Shown here one piece after another: positions 1 to 8,354 of a stretch of 51,994 nucleotides of DNA (its first letter is position 1; each line of letters starts with the position of its first letter). The stretch spans positions 1 through 51,994 of the forward strand of contig JAGWZL010000012.1 of assembly GCA_018968815.1 (NCBI GenBank), read 5' to 3'. A program made the translations under genes and the position numbers. This DNA is from Verrucomicrobiota bacterium (GTDB lineage Bacteria; Chlamydiota; Chlamydiia; Chlamydiales; SM23-39). The notes below the pieces were generated by a model. It saw only the letters and a program-made list of their open reading frames with translations, searched no databases and was not told the DNA's origin.

Positions 1-61
1 ATCTCTCAAAATAATCCAGAAAATCGACGAAAAATTTTATCGAGATAGGTTCAGGTTCCCC

Positions 62-90
62 TTGCCATTTACAAAATTTTAAGTTATCGT
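62..90 (+). promoter_or_regulatory. possible sigma66-type promoter of the S10 peptidase pair
   Basis: A TTGCCA box at 62-67 and a TATCGT box at 85-90 are separated by 17 bases. Transcription would start about 20 bases before the ATG at 118. The -10 box is only a 4/6 match, so this is tentative. Confidence 0.3.
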
Positions 91-117
91 TTTTTGTTTC
101 TTAACGATGGGAAGCCT

Positions 118-1455
118 ATGAGTCGCTGGATCCTGGTCCTGATTGTTTGCCTCTCCGTCTCCTTATTTGCCGAAGAAAAGGTGACATCCCACACCCTCAA
201 AATAGGAGATGCGACGCTCGATTACACTGCGATCGTTGCCACGGGCAAAGTGAGTTCCATTTCATATGTTCAAGAGAAGGGTGAAAACCGCCCTATCACT
301 TTTGTTTTCAATGGGGGCCCCGGCGCTTCCTCTGTGTGGCTCCATATGGCGGCTCTAGGCCCTCGTATTGTTGTAGGACCTGAGGAGGGGGGATCGCTCA
401 CGCCTCCCTACAAAATCGCCGACAATCTGAATACCCTTCTCGATCTGACAGACCTGGTTTTCATCGATCCGTCTGGGACAGGCTTGAGCGCGGAGGATGA
501 CGCGAACTATAGCCTTCAAGGAGACATTCGATCCGTTGGGGATTTCATCCGCGATTACCTGACAGAACATAGCAGATGGAATTCTCCCAAATACATGGCC
601 GGGGAAAGTTATGGCGCCCTTCGAGCGATCGGCGTGGCTGACTATGTGCACAATGAATACGGCATCTATTTCAATGGAATGGTGTTGATTTCAGCTGCCA
701 TTGATTATCAAGTCTTGCTATTTGCCCATGACAACCCTTTCCCTCCGTTCCTCTTTTTGCCCACCTATGCGACAACCGCTTGGCATCACGGCAAAGCGCA
801 CACCGATTTGTCTCTTGAAGAAGTGGCGGAAAAAGCGCGCGCATTCGCCTATCAAATATATGGGCCAGCTCTCCTGTATCCAAGGTGCGCCGATTTGAAA
901 CAGCTCTATCCCCAGATTGCCGCAATGACGGGGCTTTGCGTAAGCGATGTGAAGCAATGGAGGGGGAAAATGGATGACGATGCGTTCCTCAGTTTGATTC
1001 TGAAAGATGAGGAACAGATCGTGGGAAGGTATGATACCCGCTATACCGGTTGTATAGGGGGCGACGATCCGAGCGTGACCCAAATTGATGGGCCCATAGC
1101 AGCCATTTTTCACGATTATCTGAATAAAGAGCTTGGCTTTAAAGCTTCTTACACTCTGTTCTCCAATACTGTGCACGCAAAATGGCGATATCGGAATGAT
1201 GAGCCATGGGGCTATCCGAATGTGCTGAGCGCGCTCAGACAAGTATGTAAGACCAATCCGTCGATGAAGCTATTTGTCGGCTGCGGCTATTTTGATCTCG
1301 CGACCCCCTTTGCCTCAGTGGAATATTGCATCGACCATCTCGACGTGCCGCATCTGAACCTCCGCATGAAGTATTACGAAGGAGGCCATATGTATTATAC
1401 CAATCCGAAAGCCCGAGCTCAATTCAAACAAGACTTAATCGATTTTTATAGGTAA
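118..1455 (+). CDS. S10 family serine carboxypeptidase-like protein, exported (copy 1)
   Basis: A 445-residue alpha/beta-hydrolase peptidase of family S10, which in other organisms releases C-terminal residues from peptides at acidic pH. The sequence shows a hydrophobic signal peptide right after MSRW, the oxyanion segment GGPGASS, the nucleophile elbow GESYG with Ser at about residue 164, the Asp in YFDLATPF (about 393) and the His in EGGHMYY (about 424), so the triad is intact. The ATG at 118 is preferred over an in-frame TTG at 94 because it puts the signal peptide at the N-terminus. The stop lies three bases before the GTG of a second copy, so both are probably one transcript. The product should act in the periplasm or outside the cell. 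Family assignment is firm; the substrate is unknown. Confidence 0.9.
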   Translation: MSRWILVLIVCLSVSLFAEEKVTSHTLKIGDATLDYTAIVATGKVSSISYVQEKGENRPITFVFNGGPGASSVWLHMAALGPRIVVGPEEGGSLTPPYKIADNLNTLLDLTDLVFIDPSGTGLSAEDDANYSLQGDIRSVGDFIRDYLTEHSRWNSPKYMAGESYGALRAIGVADYVHNEYGIYFNGMVLISAAIDYQVLLFAHDNPFPPFLFLPTYATTAWHHGKAHTDLSLEEVAEKARAFAYQIYGPALLYPRCADLKQLYPQIAAMTGLCVSDVKQWRGKMDDDAFLSLILKDEEQIVGRYDTRYTGCIGGDDPSVTQIDGPIAAIFHDYLNKELGFKASYTLFSNTVHAKWRYRNDEPWGYPNVLSALRQVCKTNPSMKLFVGCGYFDLATPFASVEYCIDHLDVPHLNLRMKYYEGGHMYYTNPKARAQFKQDLIDFYR

Positions 1456-1458
1456 ACT

Positions 1459-2892
1459 GTGATCTATTTTTTCCTTCTGTTTTTCTCCTTTCTGTACGCT
1501 CAAGCGGACGACCAGACCGATATTACCATGACGAATCATACGGTGCATCTGGAAAGCGGCCCATTGGAATATGTGGCCATCGCAGGACACTGTCCGATTT
1601 TTCAAGAGGATCAAAGAGAGGTCGACCTTTTTTTCATCGCCTATTGCAAAGCGACCGAAGAAGATCGGCCGATCACCTTTTGTTTTCCCGGGGGACCAGG
1701 CTGCGCGGGTACAGCAGAAGCAATCTTGACCTTTGGGCCGCGCCGACTGTTGACAGCGGCAGAAGGGAGATCGATCCATCCGCCCTATCAGTTGATCGAT
1801 AATCCGGAGACGCTTCTGGAATACACCGATCTGGTCTACGTGGATCCTCCTGGGTGTGGGTTTAGTTGGTTTACAGAAGAAGCCGACTCGGAAGATTATT
1901 TCAGCGTAGAAAAAGACATTCAGACGCTAGGCGCGTTCATTCGGACAGTCATCGATGAATTGGACCTTTGGAATTCGCCCATCTACCTTTCTGGAGTGAG
2001 CTATGGGACCTTGCGCTGCTGCGGGCTTGCGCAACATCTCTTACAAGACGACATTCCGGTCAAAGGGATCCTGTTGGACGGCTGCGCTTTTGAGTTCTCG
2101 ACGCTCCTTTCAGCGCGAGATAAAGCGGTGGCTGACTGGCTTTTGATCCCCACTTGCGCCGCCACAGCTTGGTATCATGGCAGACTTTGGCCAGACAAGA
2201 GTCTCGAAGAGGTGGTCGATTATGCCCGCCAATTTGCCTATGACCGTTATGCGCTCTATATGCTCCAGCCGGGTCGTTTGAGCGTCATGGAAAGAATGGG
2301 GTTGTTCCAAGAATTGTCCATATTGACGGGTCTGCCGATGGATACTGTCAAGCGCTACAACGGGAGAATCGATGAGTCGATCTTTGCTTCGGAATTTTTT
2401 GGCCCGGAGCGCAAGATTTTAGGACGGCTGGACAGCCGCTACATCGGCGATATAGCGAGCATCGATCCGAAAGATGCGCACGATCCAAGCGGTCTTGATG
2501 GATTGGGAGTCTTACCGGCGTTTTTTACTTATTTAAACCGCGAATTAGACACACACTTTTCTTACAAGAGATATGTGGGTTTTTCGCAAAAGGCCCTCCA
2601 CGATTGGAATTTTGGCACTTGGGATGCTTTTGGAGAGCCGAGCCTCTTGCAAAGGTTGCGCTTGACGCTGATCCTCAATCCGCGCATGTCGGTCTTTATC
2701 AGCGCGGGTTACTATGATTGCCGCACTCCTTTCGCGGCGGCCGAGTACTGTTTTGACCACCTTGATCTGCCACTCTCTTACCAACAAAATCTCCAATTTG
2801 AATATTATGAGACGGGACATGGAGTGCACGGCGATTACCAATCTCTCAAAAAGCTGAAACAAGATCTCATCCGTTTCTATATGCGCAAATGA
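1459..2892 (+). CDS. S10 family serine carboxypeptidase-like protein, exported (copy 2)
   Basis: A 477-residue paralogue of the preceding gene, starting at GTG 1459 only three bases after its stop. A signal peptide (MIYFFLLFFSFLYAQA) leads a domain with GGPGCAGT, a nucleophile elbow GVSYG with Ser at about residue 181, Asp in YYDCRTPF (about 420) and His in ETGHGVH (about 454). The glutamate that precedes the nucleophile in the canonical GESY motif is Val here. In plant and yeast S10 enzymes that glutamate helps bind the substrate C-terminal carboxylate and sets the acidic optimum, so copy 2 may have altered specificity. Tandem duplication followed by divergence is the likely origin. It could also be a transferase rather than a peptidase, as some S10 relatives are. 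Confidence 0.88.
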   Translation: MIYFFLLFFSFLYAQADDQTDITMTNHTVHLESGPLEYVAIAGHCPIFQEDQREVDLFFIAYCKATEEDRPITFCFPGGPGCAGTAEAILTFGPRRLLTAAEGRSIHPPYQLIDNPETLLEYTDLVYVDPPGCGFSWFTEEADSEDYFSVEKDIQTLGAFIRTVIDELDLWNSPIYLSGVSYGTLRCCGLAQHLLQDDIPVKGILLDGCAFEFSTLLSARDKAVADWLLIPTCAATAWYHGRLWPDKSLEEVVDYARQFAYDRYALYMLQPGRLSVMERMGLFQELSILTGLPMDTVKRYNGRIDESIFASEFFGPERKILGRLDSRYIGDIASIDPKDAHDPSGLDGLGVLPAFFTYLNRELDTHFSYKRYVGFSQKALHDWNFGTWDAFGEPSLLQRLRLTLILNPRMSVFISAGYYDCRTPFAAAEYCFDHLDLPLSYQQNLQFEYYETGHGVHGDYQSLKKLKQDLIRFYMRK

Positions 2893-2904
2893 GAACGTAA
2901 AAAA

Positions 2905-2933
2905 TGTCCAGGAGGAGTCCCACTCACTGGACA
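2905..2933 (+). other. stem-loop between the S10 gene and kdsA
   Basis: TGTCCAG (2905-2911) pairs perfectly with CTGGACA (2927-2933), and a nested GAG/CTC pair lies inside the loop. No T-tract follows, so it is not a classical terminator. It sits 33 bases before the kdsA start and may be a leader structure or a weak processing site. Confidence 0.3.
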
Positions 2934-2965
2934 AAATCCCGCAGAGGGGATAGCATGGACGGCGT

Positions 2966-3802
2966 ATGCAAGAAGTGTCTGTTCGGAATCTAGTGATTGG
3001 GAAGCGCAGGCCGCTCACGGTGATTTGCGGCCCTTGCGTGATTGAGTCGGAGTCATTTACGCTGCAAGTGGCGGAAGATTTGCGTGAGATCTTCAGTCAT
3101 TTTCCATTTCAGTTTATTTTTAAAGCCTCCTATGACAAGGCGAATCGGACATCGATCCATTCGTTTCGGGGGCCTGGCCTTGATGAGGGGCTCAAGATTT
3201 TGTCCAAAGTGCAAAATCAGTTAGATCTCCCTGTTTTGACCGATGTGCATACGCCTGAGGAGGCGACGATTGCAGGCCAAGTGTGCGATATGATTCAGAT
3301 CCCGGCTTTTTTGTGTCGGCAGACGGATCTGATTGCAGCGGCGGCGCAAACGGAGGCTGCGGTCAATGTGAAGAAGGGGCAATTTTTATCGCCGTGGGAC
3401 ATTAAGAATGTCGTGGAGAAGTTTAAAGAGTGCGGCCACCATCGCATTTTGCTGACGGATCGGGGCACTTCGTTTGGCTATCAGAATCTTGTGAGCGACA
3501 TGCGCTCGATTCCGATTATGCAAGCGTTTGGGTATCCGGTCTGTTTTGATGCGACCCATTCGGCGCAGCTTCCTGGCGGACTGGGTACAGCGACAGGGGG
3601 CCAGCGCGAGTTTATTCCCACCTTGGCGAGAGCGGCCATTGGCGCAGGGGCGAACGCGCTCTTTATCGAAGCGCATCCGAATCCAGCGTCAGCCAAATCG
3701 GACGCGAGCACCGTGATGCCTTATGAGGGGCTGAAGGTTCTCCTTTCTCAAGTGGAAAGGCTGTATGAGGCGGTGCAATGTTTTTCCGGATCGCTTTGTT
3801 AA
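2966..3802 (+). CDS. kdsA: 3-deoxy-8-phosphooctulonate synthase (KDO-8-phosphate synthase)
   Basis: Condenses phosphoenolpyruvate with arabinose 5-phosphate to give KDO-8-phosphate, the precursor of the inner-core sugar of lipopolysaccharide, in the cytoplasm. The 278-residue protein has the family length and motifs: ICGPCVIES near the N-terminus, FKASYDKANRTS, a TDVHTPEEA segment, the LTDRGTSFGYQNLVSDMR block and FDATHSAQLPGG, then IEAHPNP. The start at 2966 is the only in-frame ATG near the conserved N-terminus; an out-of-frame ATG at 2955 reads into an early stop. The 3' end overlaps the next gene by 25 bases, and the order kdsA / LptC-like / lptB matches CT655-CT653 in C. trachomatis, which supports one operon for lipopolysaccharide synthesis and export. 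Confidence 0.96.
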   Translation: MQEVSVRNLVIGKRRPLTVICGPCVIESESFTLQVAEDLREIFSHFPFQFIFKASYDKANRTSIHSFRGPGLDEGLKILSKVQNQLDLPVLTDVHTPEEATIAGQVCDMIQIPAFLCRQTDLIAAAAQTEAAVNVKKGQFLSPWDIKNVVEKFKECGHHRILLTDRGTSFGYQNLVSDMRSIPIMQAFGYPVCFDATHSAQLPGGLGTATGGQREFIPTLARAAIGAGANALFIEAHPNPASAKSDASTVMPYEGLKVLLSQVERLYEAVQCFSGSLC

Positions 3803-4695
3803 CATCTGCTTGCAGTTTTGCCATCTATTGGTATTGTGTCCGGATTCATCCGGAAGATCCAGCCAAGTATGAGCAACTGATGCTCGAGAGTTTTGCATTC
3901 CGGACGCACAAGACGTTGGAACACGAGCCTGCCTATCAAACACGGCAAGGGGTGCAGAAGGATATTTGGACGAACAATGAGACGCGGCACTTTCAGATTC
4001 AGAGTCGGGAATCGGGGCTTTGGGTGCATCAGAAAAAGGACAAATTTGAGGCGGTTGAGACTCTCGAAGAGATCCGGTGTCAGTTGCCGAACGACTTCAC
4101 TCTCTGTGCGAACGAGGGGGTGTATACCTATCCTTCGCATCACTTTGTGGCGCAAAAGAACTGCCTCCTCGAGCAGCGCGGGAATCGGGTGGCAGGGACA
4201 CGGATCGATCTGGACCTGGATGAAGCGTCGTTGCATCTGGAGAATCCGAGCGGCTTGATTGAGGGGGGCCGTTTCCGTTTTACTGCCAAGGAGCTGACTT
4301 GGGAGAAGGACTCCAATCTTTTGCATCTGATCGATGATGTGTGCATCAAACAGCAAGATGGCCTGACCTTTTTGTCTCATCTGTGTACGGTGCAATTGCA
4401 AGATGACAAGCCGACGCTCATGACTTTGCAAGGGAACGTGCGATTGATTGCCTCTCAGTTTCAGGGGAAAGAGAGTTATGCGATGGCGGATCGCCTCACC
4501 TACAATCCTCTGGAAAAGACTTTTCTTTTTGGGGCTGACAGGAGGGTGCTTTTCTGGCAAGATGGGCTGACTCTCAGTGCGCCGGAGGTGTTGATTCGGC
4601 GCGATGAGGCGATTGAGGGGCATGGGGAGGTCCATTTCACCTTTGATTTAGACGAGCAAAACTGCATCGATGATTTTTTTAAGCAATATTTATGA
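3778..4695 (+). CDS. LptC/LptA-like lipopolysaccharide transport protein (CT654-like)
   Basis: A 305-residue protein with one N-terminal hydrophobic anchor (residues 1-20) followed by a beta-rich domain. It shows the repeating pattern of the OstA/LptA fold, for example the segments HLENPSGLIEGGRFRF, LQGNVRLIAS and MADRLTYNPLEKTFLFG. Proteins with this fold form the periplasmic bridge that carries lipopolysaccharide from the inner to the outer membrane. It overlaps kdsA by 25 bases and lptB by 4 bases (ATGA), so translation of the three is probably coupled. Position corresponds to the hypothetical CT654 of C. trachomatis. The single anchor favours an LptC role, while the length leaves room for an LptC-LptA combination. 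Function is inferred from fold pattern and location. Confidence 0.72.
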   Translation: MFFRIALLTSACSFAIYWYCVRIHPEDPAKYEQLMLESFAFRTHKTLEHEPAYQTRQGVQKDIWTNNETRHFQIQSRESGLWVHQKKDKFEAVETLEEIRCQLPNDFTLCANEGVYTYPSHHFVAQKNCLLEQRGNRVAGTRIDLDLDEASLHLENPSGLIEGGRFRFTAKELTWEKDSNLLHLIDDVCIKQQDGLTFLSHLCTVQLQDDKPTLMTLQGNVRLIASQFQGKESYAMADRLTYNPLEKTFLFGADRRVLFWQDGLTLSAPEVLIRRDEAIEGHGEVHFTFDLDEQNCIDDFFKQYL

Positions 4696-5408
4696 ATTTG
4701 TTAGAAGTGCACCATCTCGTGAAACGGTTCAATGGCAAGCCTGTCGTGAATGGGCTCTCTTTTGATGTGCAGCCGGGTGAGATCGTAGGTCTTTTGGGGC
4801 CTAATGGAGCGGGCAAAACGACAGCTTTTTACATGACGATTGGACTCATCCATCCGGACGAGGGGGAAGTGCATTTTAAGGGGCAGAATATCACGTCGTT
4901 GCCGATTCACAAGAGGGCGCAATTGGGGTTTGGGTATTTGGCGCAAGAGCCTTCGATTTTTCGTACGCTGACCGTGGAGGAGAACATTCTGTGCATTTTA
5001 GAGATGCTGCCGCTGGACGATCCGCAGACCGTGCTGCATGATCTCTTATGCGAATTGCATTTGGAGCATTTGCGCAAGAAGGTGGCCGCGAGCCTATCGG
5101 GCGGGGAGAGGCGTCGTCTGGAGATTACGCGTGCGCTTGTGACGCAACCTTCGCTGTTGCTTCTGGACGAACCGTTTGCGAACATTGATCCTCTTGCGGT
5201 CGCGGATGTGAAACATCTCATGCGTCTGCTCAAGAAGAAAGGGATTAGCGTGCTCATTACGGACCACAATGCGCGGGAGATTTTTTCGATTGTGGACCGT
5301 TCCTATTTGGTTCAAGAGGGCAAAGTCTTATTGTCTGGATCGACTGAGGCGTTGATCAATGATCCGCAAGCGCGCAAAACCTATCTGGGCGAAGATTTCA
5401 GGCTGTAA
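4692..5408 (+). CDS. lptB: LPS export ABC transporter ATP-binding protein LptB
   Basis: Cytoplasmic ATPase of the LptBFG transporter that extracts lipopolysaccharide from the inner membrane. The 238-residue protein has a Walker A GPNGAGKTT, the Q-loop LAQEPSIFRTLTVEEN typical of LptB, the signature LSGGERRRLEI, a Walker B LLLLDEPFANIDP and the H-loop LITDHN. Length and these motifs match LptB (YhbG) closely. It is the last gene of the kdsA operon and its 3' end overlaps the end of a convergent glycosyltransferase gene by 28 bases. Confidence 0.95.
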   Translation: MNLLEVHHLVKRFNGKPVVNGLSFDVQPGEIVGLLGPNGAGKTTAFYMTIGLIHPDEGEVHFKGQNITSLPIHKRAQLGFGYLAQEPSIFRTLTVEENILCILEMLPLDDPQTVLHDLLCELHLEHLRKKVAASLSGGERRRLEITRALVTQPSLLLLDEPFANIDPLAVADVKHLMRLLKKKGISVLITDHNAREIFSIVDRSYLVQEGKVLLSGSTEALINDPQARKTYLGEDFRL

Positions 5409-6469
5409 GGCACACCTCCCGTTATCTCCAAATCATCGATGGCGCGGATGACCGATCGGACGTCTAAGGTGGCTAAGCAGTCGCTCATTTTGCTGCCGCC
5501 GCAGCCGTCCATATAGCAGGGTCGGCAGCTGATGTTTTGGGCGACGATCCGGGCGTCGGGGTTGCGCCAGGGGCCCCAAGTGACATCGGAGGTGGGGCCG
5601 AAGAGGGCGACGACCCGTTTTTTCAGTGCATTCGCCATATGGAAGGGAACGCTATCTACGCACACGAGCAATTCGGAGCGATCGATCCAAGCGGCCAAAT
5701 CCTGCAAAGAAATTTTCCCGCTTAAGTTGAGAACATCTAAGCCCTCTGTGATTTGAGCGACCATTTCTTGTTCAGCGGCGTCGGGGCCTGCAGTGAAGAC
5801 GACCTGTTTGCCCTTACGGAGCAAGATTTCGGTGAGCGCCCTCATTTTTTCAGCTGGCCAGCATTTAAAGCGCCATCTTGAGGTGGGGTGGATGAGGACG
5901 AAGGGGGAATTTACCGATCCTTCGACCCTTGTTTTGGCCTCTTGGGTGAGCGACAAGAAGAGTTCGCGCTGTTCGAGTGGGGGGAAGATGCCGATCCGTC
6001 TTAAGGCGTCGAGGTTTTTTTCGACGGTGTGTCTTAAGGTGGGGCAGTGTTTGACGACGTGGGTGTAGAGGTCTTTTTGCCATTTGCCTTTGGGTTCGAA
6101 GCCGACCCGGACAGGAGCGCGGGAGATTTTGGCGGCGAGGGCTCCCCGATCTCCTTCTGTGAGGTTGATCACGAGGTCGTAGCGCGCCTGGCGAATCTGT
6201 TTCCAGAGGGCCCATTCTTGTCTGAGGCGTTTCCAGAGGCTGAGTTGCTTCCATTTTCGGTCATATCCGATGAGTTGGTGAATGTCTGGATGGCCTTCGA
6301 GCATGGGGAAGGCTTCTTTGTAGATGTAGGCATCGATGTTTGCGTTGGGGAACCTGTGCTTTAAGCCTTTGAAAACGGGGCCTGTGAGCAGGACGTCGCC
6401 GAGTTGCCTCAGCTTAACGACAAGGATTTTTTTGATGTTGTTGAGGGCTGGGTAGTCGCCATAGGTCAT
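5381..6469 (-). CDS. waaQ: glycosyltransferase family 9, lipopolysaccharide heptosyltransferase (RfaQ/WaaQ type)
   Basis: A 362-residue GT9 enzyme of the heptosyltransferase III type, which adds heptose from ADP-heptose to the inner core of lipopolysaccharide at the cytoplasmic face. The N-terminal LVVKLRQLGDVLLTGPV segment is typical of the family, as are HPTSRWRFKCWP in the middle and the donor-site blocks VDSVPFHMANAL and FGPTSDVTWGPW. It is convergent with lptB and overlaps it by 28 bases, so it has its own promoter. Chlamydiaceae have a KDO-only core without heptose, so this gene points to a more elaborate core in this organism. The exact acceptor and donor cannot be read from sequence; another GT9 sugar is possible. 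Confidence 0.8.
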   Translation of the reverse strand: MTYGDYPALNNIKKILVVKLRQLGDVLLTGPVFKGLKHRFPNANIDAYIYKEAFPMLEGHPDIHQLIGYDRKWKQLSLWKRLRQEWALWKQIRQARYDLVINLTEGDRGALAAKISRAPVRVGFEPKGKWQKDLYTHVVKHCPTLRHTVEKNLDALRRIGIFPPLEQRELFLSLTQEAKTRVEGSVNSPFVLIHPTSRWRFKCWPAEKMRALTEILLRKGKQVVFTAGPDAAEQEMVAQITEGLDVLNLSGKISLQDLAAWIDRSELLVCVDSVPFHMANALKKRVVALFGPTSDVTWGPWRNPDARIVAQNISCRPCYMDGCGGSKMSDCLATLDVRSVIRAIDDLEITGGVPYSLKSSPR

Positions 6470-6530
6470 GGATTTTCTCTCCTGAAAACCTCAAATTTTA
6501 AATTTTTTCGCCTTTTTTCAATAGAACTTC

Positions 6531-6559
6531 GTGAGATTTATTACCGACTGGTTTACAAT
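6531..6559 (+). promoter_or_regulatory. probable ndk promoter
   Basis: A GTGAGA box (6531-6536, 4/6 match to TTGACA) and a TACAAT box (6554-6559, 5/6) are 17 bases apart. Transcription would start about 27 bases before the ndk ATG. Confidence 0.4.
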
Positions 6560-6593
6560 GTTCACTACAAATATAGCTGAATGGAGAATCTCA

Positions 6594-7040
6594 ATGGCCC
6601 ACGCGAATACACAAACGTTAGAACAAACCCTGTCGATCATCAAGCCCGATGCAGTTGGGCAGAACATGATTGGCAATATCATTGAATATTTTGAGCGAGA
6701 AGGCTTGAATGTCGTTGGAGCCAAGATGCTTCATTTGAGCGATGCGCAAGCCAAGTCGTTCTATGCGATCCATAAAGATCGGCCCTTTTTTCAAGAGCTG
6801 GTGGATTTCATGACATCTGGACCGGTGTTGGTGATGGTTCTTGAGGGGGAAAATGCGGTTGCGCGAAATCGTCAGATTATGGGAGCGACCGATCCTGTGA
6901 AGGCATCGCCTGGAACGATCAGAGCCGATTTTGCGACCTCGATTGAGCGCAATGCGGTGCATGGTTCCGACTCGCTGGAGACTGCGAAAACGGAAATCGC
7001 ATTTTTCTTTAAGTCGAACGAGATCTTTCCTCGGAAATAA
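6594..7040 (+). CDS. ndk: nucleoside diphosphate kinase
   Basis: Transfers the gamma phosphate of ATP to nucleoside diphosphates through a phosphohistidine. From the ATG at 6594 the protein is 148 residues, close to the family norm. It starts with the conserved [10 protein letters not shown] block and carries the active-site His at about residue 123 in NAVHGSDS, with RADFA and RNAVHGSD in the usual places. A GGAGA ribosome-binding site lies six bases before this ATG. An in-frame upstream ATG at 6531 falls inside the predicted promoter and would add a non-conserved tail, so it was not used. Monocistronic by context. Confidence 0.96.
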   Translation: MAHANTQTLEQTLSIIKPDAVGQNMIGNIIEYFEREGLNVVGAKMLHLSDAQAKSFYAIHKDRPFFQELVDFMTSGPVLVMVLEGENAVARNRQIMGATDPVKASPGTIRADFATSIERNAVHGSDSLETAKTEIAFFFKSNEIFPRK

Positions 7041-7125
7041 ATATCAGTTTGGCATTTGGCAAAGCCAGCGCCGCAAGTCGCCGCAGGTTTGGGACAGACG
7101 CGGCGCTAAAAGCCGCTCAACTGGC
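7041..7125 (+). repeat. copy 1 of a dispersed structured repeat (related to 51859-51994)
   Basis: Directly after the ndk stop lies TTGGCAAAGCCAGCGCCGCA (7056-7075), nearly identical to a core found at 23089 and 51870. Hairpin arms GCGCCGC (7068-7074) and GCGGCGC (7100-7106) are kept, and a GCTCAACT piece follows, as in the right-hand copy. The 7126-7245 stretch that follows has no gene or repeat that I can identify. Confidence 0.6.
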
Positions 7126-7245
7126 GTAGAGGACGGGCCCGCTTGGCGTTGATGGATTGGCCACACAGCGAAAACCACGCTCCACTCTATCCAAGATGAT
7201 CTTGCGCGCGCACATTCTTAGAGACTGTGAACTGTGAATTGTCGT

Positions 7246-7764
7246 TTAAGCTCTCGTAGTATGAGCGTTGTGCCACTCCACCACTTGAGAATTCTCCTGA
7301 AACTTACAGGGGGCAAACAGAGCGCAGACGCTGCCTATCATGATGAAGGGCACCCCAAAATCAGACGCTGGTGGAGAGCCTCTCACTTTAAGCGCGATGC
7401 CCGAGGGAATCAGGACCATTGCTGCCACTGCACAGACAACTATTAAGACAGAACATCGTTGTTTACACCACTGGCTCCTGGAAGGGCCCCCTCCTGGTTC
7501 CTCCCAACTGGAGATCTTTGTATAACGGACGTCCTGTCGTTTCACCGGAACCTCCGGGTCATCACCTCGTTCCCGGGGGACATTCGTTGTAGGTGCTCTA
7601 AGTCGTGGCAACCACGCGCGGACCTTTGAAAAGAACGTCGCCACTTTCCCCTGAGTGGGGTTCGTTGCATCAGTGGTGGATCCCTCTAGTTCCATCGTAC
7701 GGGAAGAGACGGGGGAGTCAACTGTTCCATATGGGGCGCCAACTTTATGTACCGATGATGCCAT
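7246..7764 (-). CDS. candidate Inc-like protein with two adjacent membrane helices
   Basis: Not recognised by family. The 172-residue product has a polar N-terminal half rich in Ser, Arg and Pro, then a bilobed hydrophobic region near residues 108-155 made of two close helices joined by a short turn (VLIVVCAVAAMVLIP, then GVPFIMIGSVCALFA), and a short tail. This shape is the hallmark of chlamydial inclusion-membrane proteins delivered by type III secretion. The ATG at 7764 is chosen because GAGG precedes it by six bases; longer in-frame starts at 7776 and 7800 have no visible ribosome-binding site. Its hairpin region resembles that of the upstream gene at 7860-8210, with which it is probably co-transcribed (gap 95 bases). 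Function is inferred from shape only. Confidence 0.55.
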   Translation of the reverse strand: MASSVHKVGAPYGTVDSPVSSRTMELEGSTTDATNPTQGKVATFFSKVRAWLPRLRAPTTNVPRERGDDPEVPVKRQDVRYTKISSWEEPGGGPSRSQWCKQRCSVLIVVCAVAAMVLIPSGIALKVRGSPPASDFGVPFIMIGSVCALFAPCKFQENSQVVEWHNAHTTRA

Positions 7765-7859
7765 GCGTGACCTCATTGATGATGACGAAACAGAGTACAT
7801 GAAAAGAGTGTTTTACGCCAAGGACAAAGTCAAAAAATTCTTTGTGATTAACCCGCTCG

Positions 7860-8210
7860 TCAAATGACCGACGGGTCGCTGCGGGTAGGCGGTTTCTCCG
7901 TCAACCAAGCCAGGCAAGATGCGCAAAACGTGGCGAAGCCGCTAGCAATGAAGGGCAATCCAACCTGTTGTGTGTTTGTGCGGCTCACGAGAATGCCCCC
8001 CGTAGTCAGCAGGACAACCGTAGCACTCACATACAGTTTTGTCCATGAACATGAGTTGCACATGCCGGATAAACATCGCGGAATCATATCCTGAATGTTT
8101 GTACAACACGACTCCCGATCATGCGCGGATCCGGTCGTAGACAGGGGGTCCCCTGAATTCCGACCAGAACCACGAGAATCCGCCAAAAGGCTGCGCGTTA
8201 CTGACTCCAT
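7860..8210 (-). CDS. candidate Inc-like protein, paralogue of the next gene downstream
   Basis: A 116-residue unknown protein with a Ser/Arg/Cys-rich N-terminal 55 residues and then two hydrophobic helices (YVSATVVLLTTGGILV and GLPFIASGFATFCASCLAWL) joined by about eleven polar residues. The helix pair aligns in layout with the protein encoded at 7246-7764, including the shared G(V/L)PFI start of the second helix. It is transcribed divergently from the coiled-coil gene at 8355, with about 145 bases between the two start codons. The bilobed region suggests insertion into a host-derived membrane. It could equally be an ordinary small bacterial membrane protein. Confidence 0.5.
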   Translation of the reverse strand: MESVTRSLLADSRGSGRNSGDPLSTTGSAHDRESCCTNIQDMIPRCLSGMCNSCSWTKLYVSATVVLLTTGGILVSRTNTQQVGLPFIASGFATFCASCLAWLTEKPPTRSDPSVI

Positions 8211-8298
8211 TTTTCACATCTCTCTGTCTAAAGAAGGGCAAGATGATATAGGAAATGGGTATTTTACTCCATGATTGCAGGAAAATAAAAAAAATATT

Positions 8299-8326
8299 TT
8301 GACTCTTTTAAGATTTTGTGTACACT
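8299..8326 (+). promoter_or_regulatory. probable promoter of the 8355-10231 operon
   Basis: A TTGACT box (8299-8304, 5/6) and a TACACT box (8321-8326) are separated by 16 bases. The predicted transcript would begin near 8333, just before the ribosome-binding site GGAGGAGG at 8342-8349. Confidence 0.5.
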
Positions 8327-8354
8327 TCTCTTCTCTCAAATGGAGGAGGACATC

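Noticed and set aside
30-55. Short similarity of the window's first bases to 11527-11570 and 49319-49340
   Set aside because: The matches are short, AT-rich and broken, and carry no terminal repeats. Chance similarity is likely.
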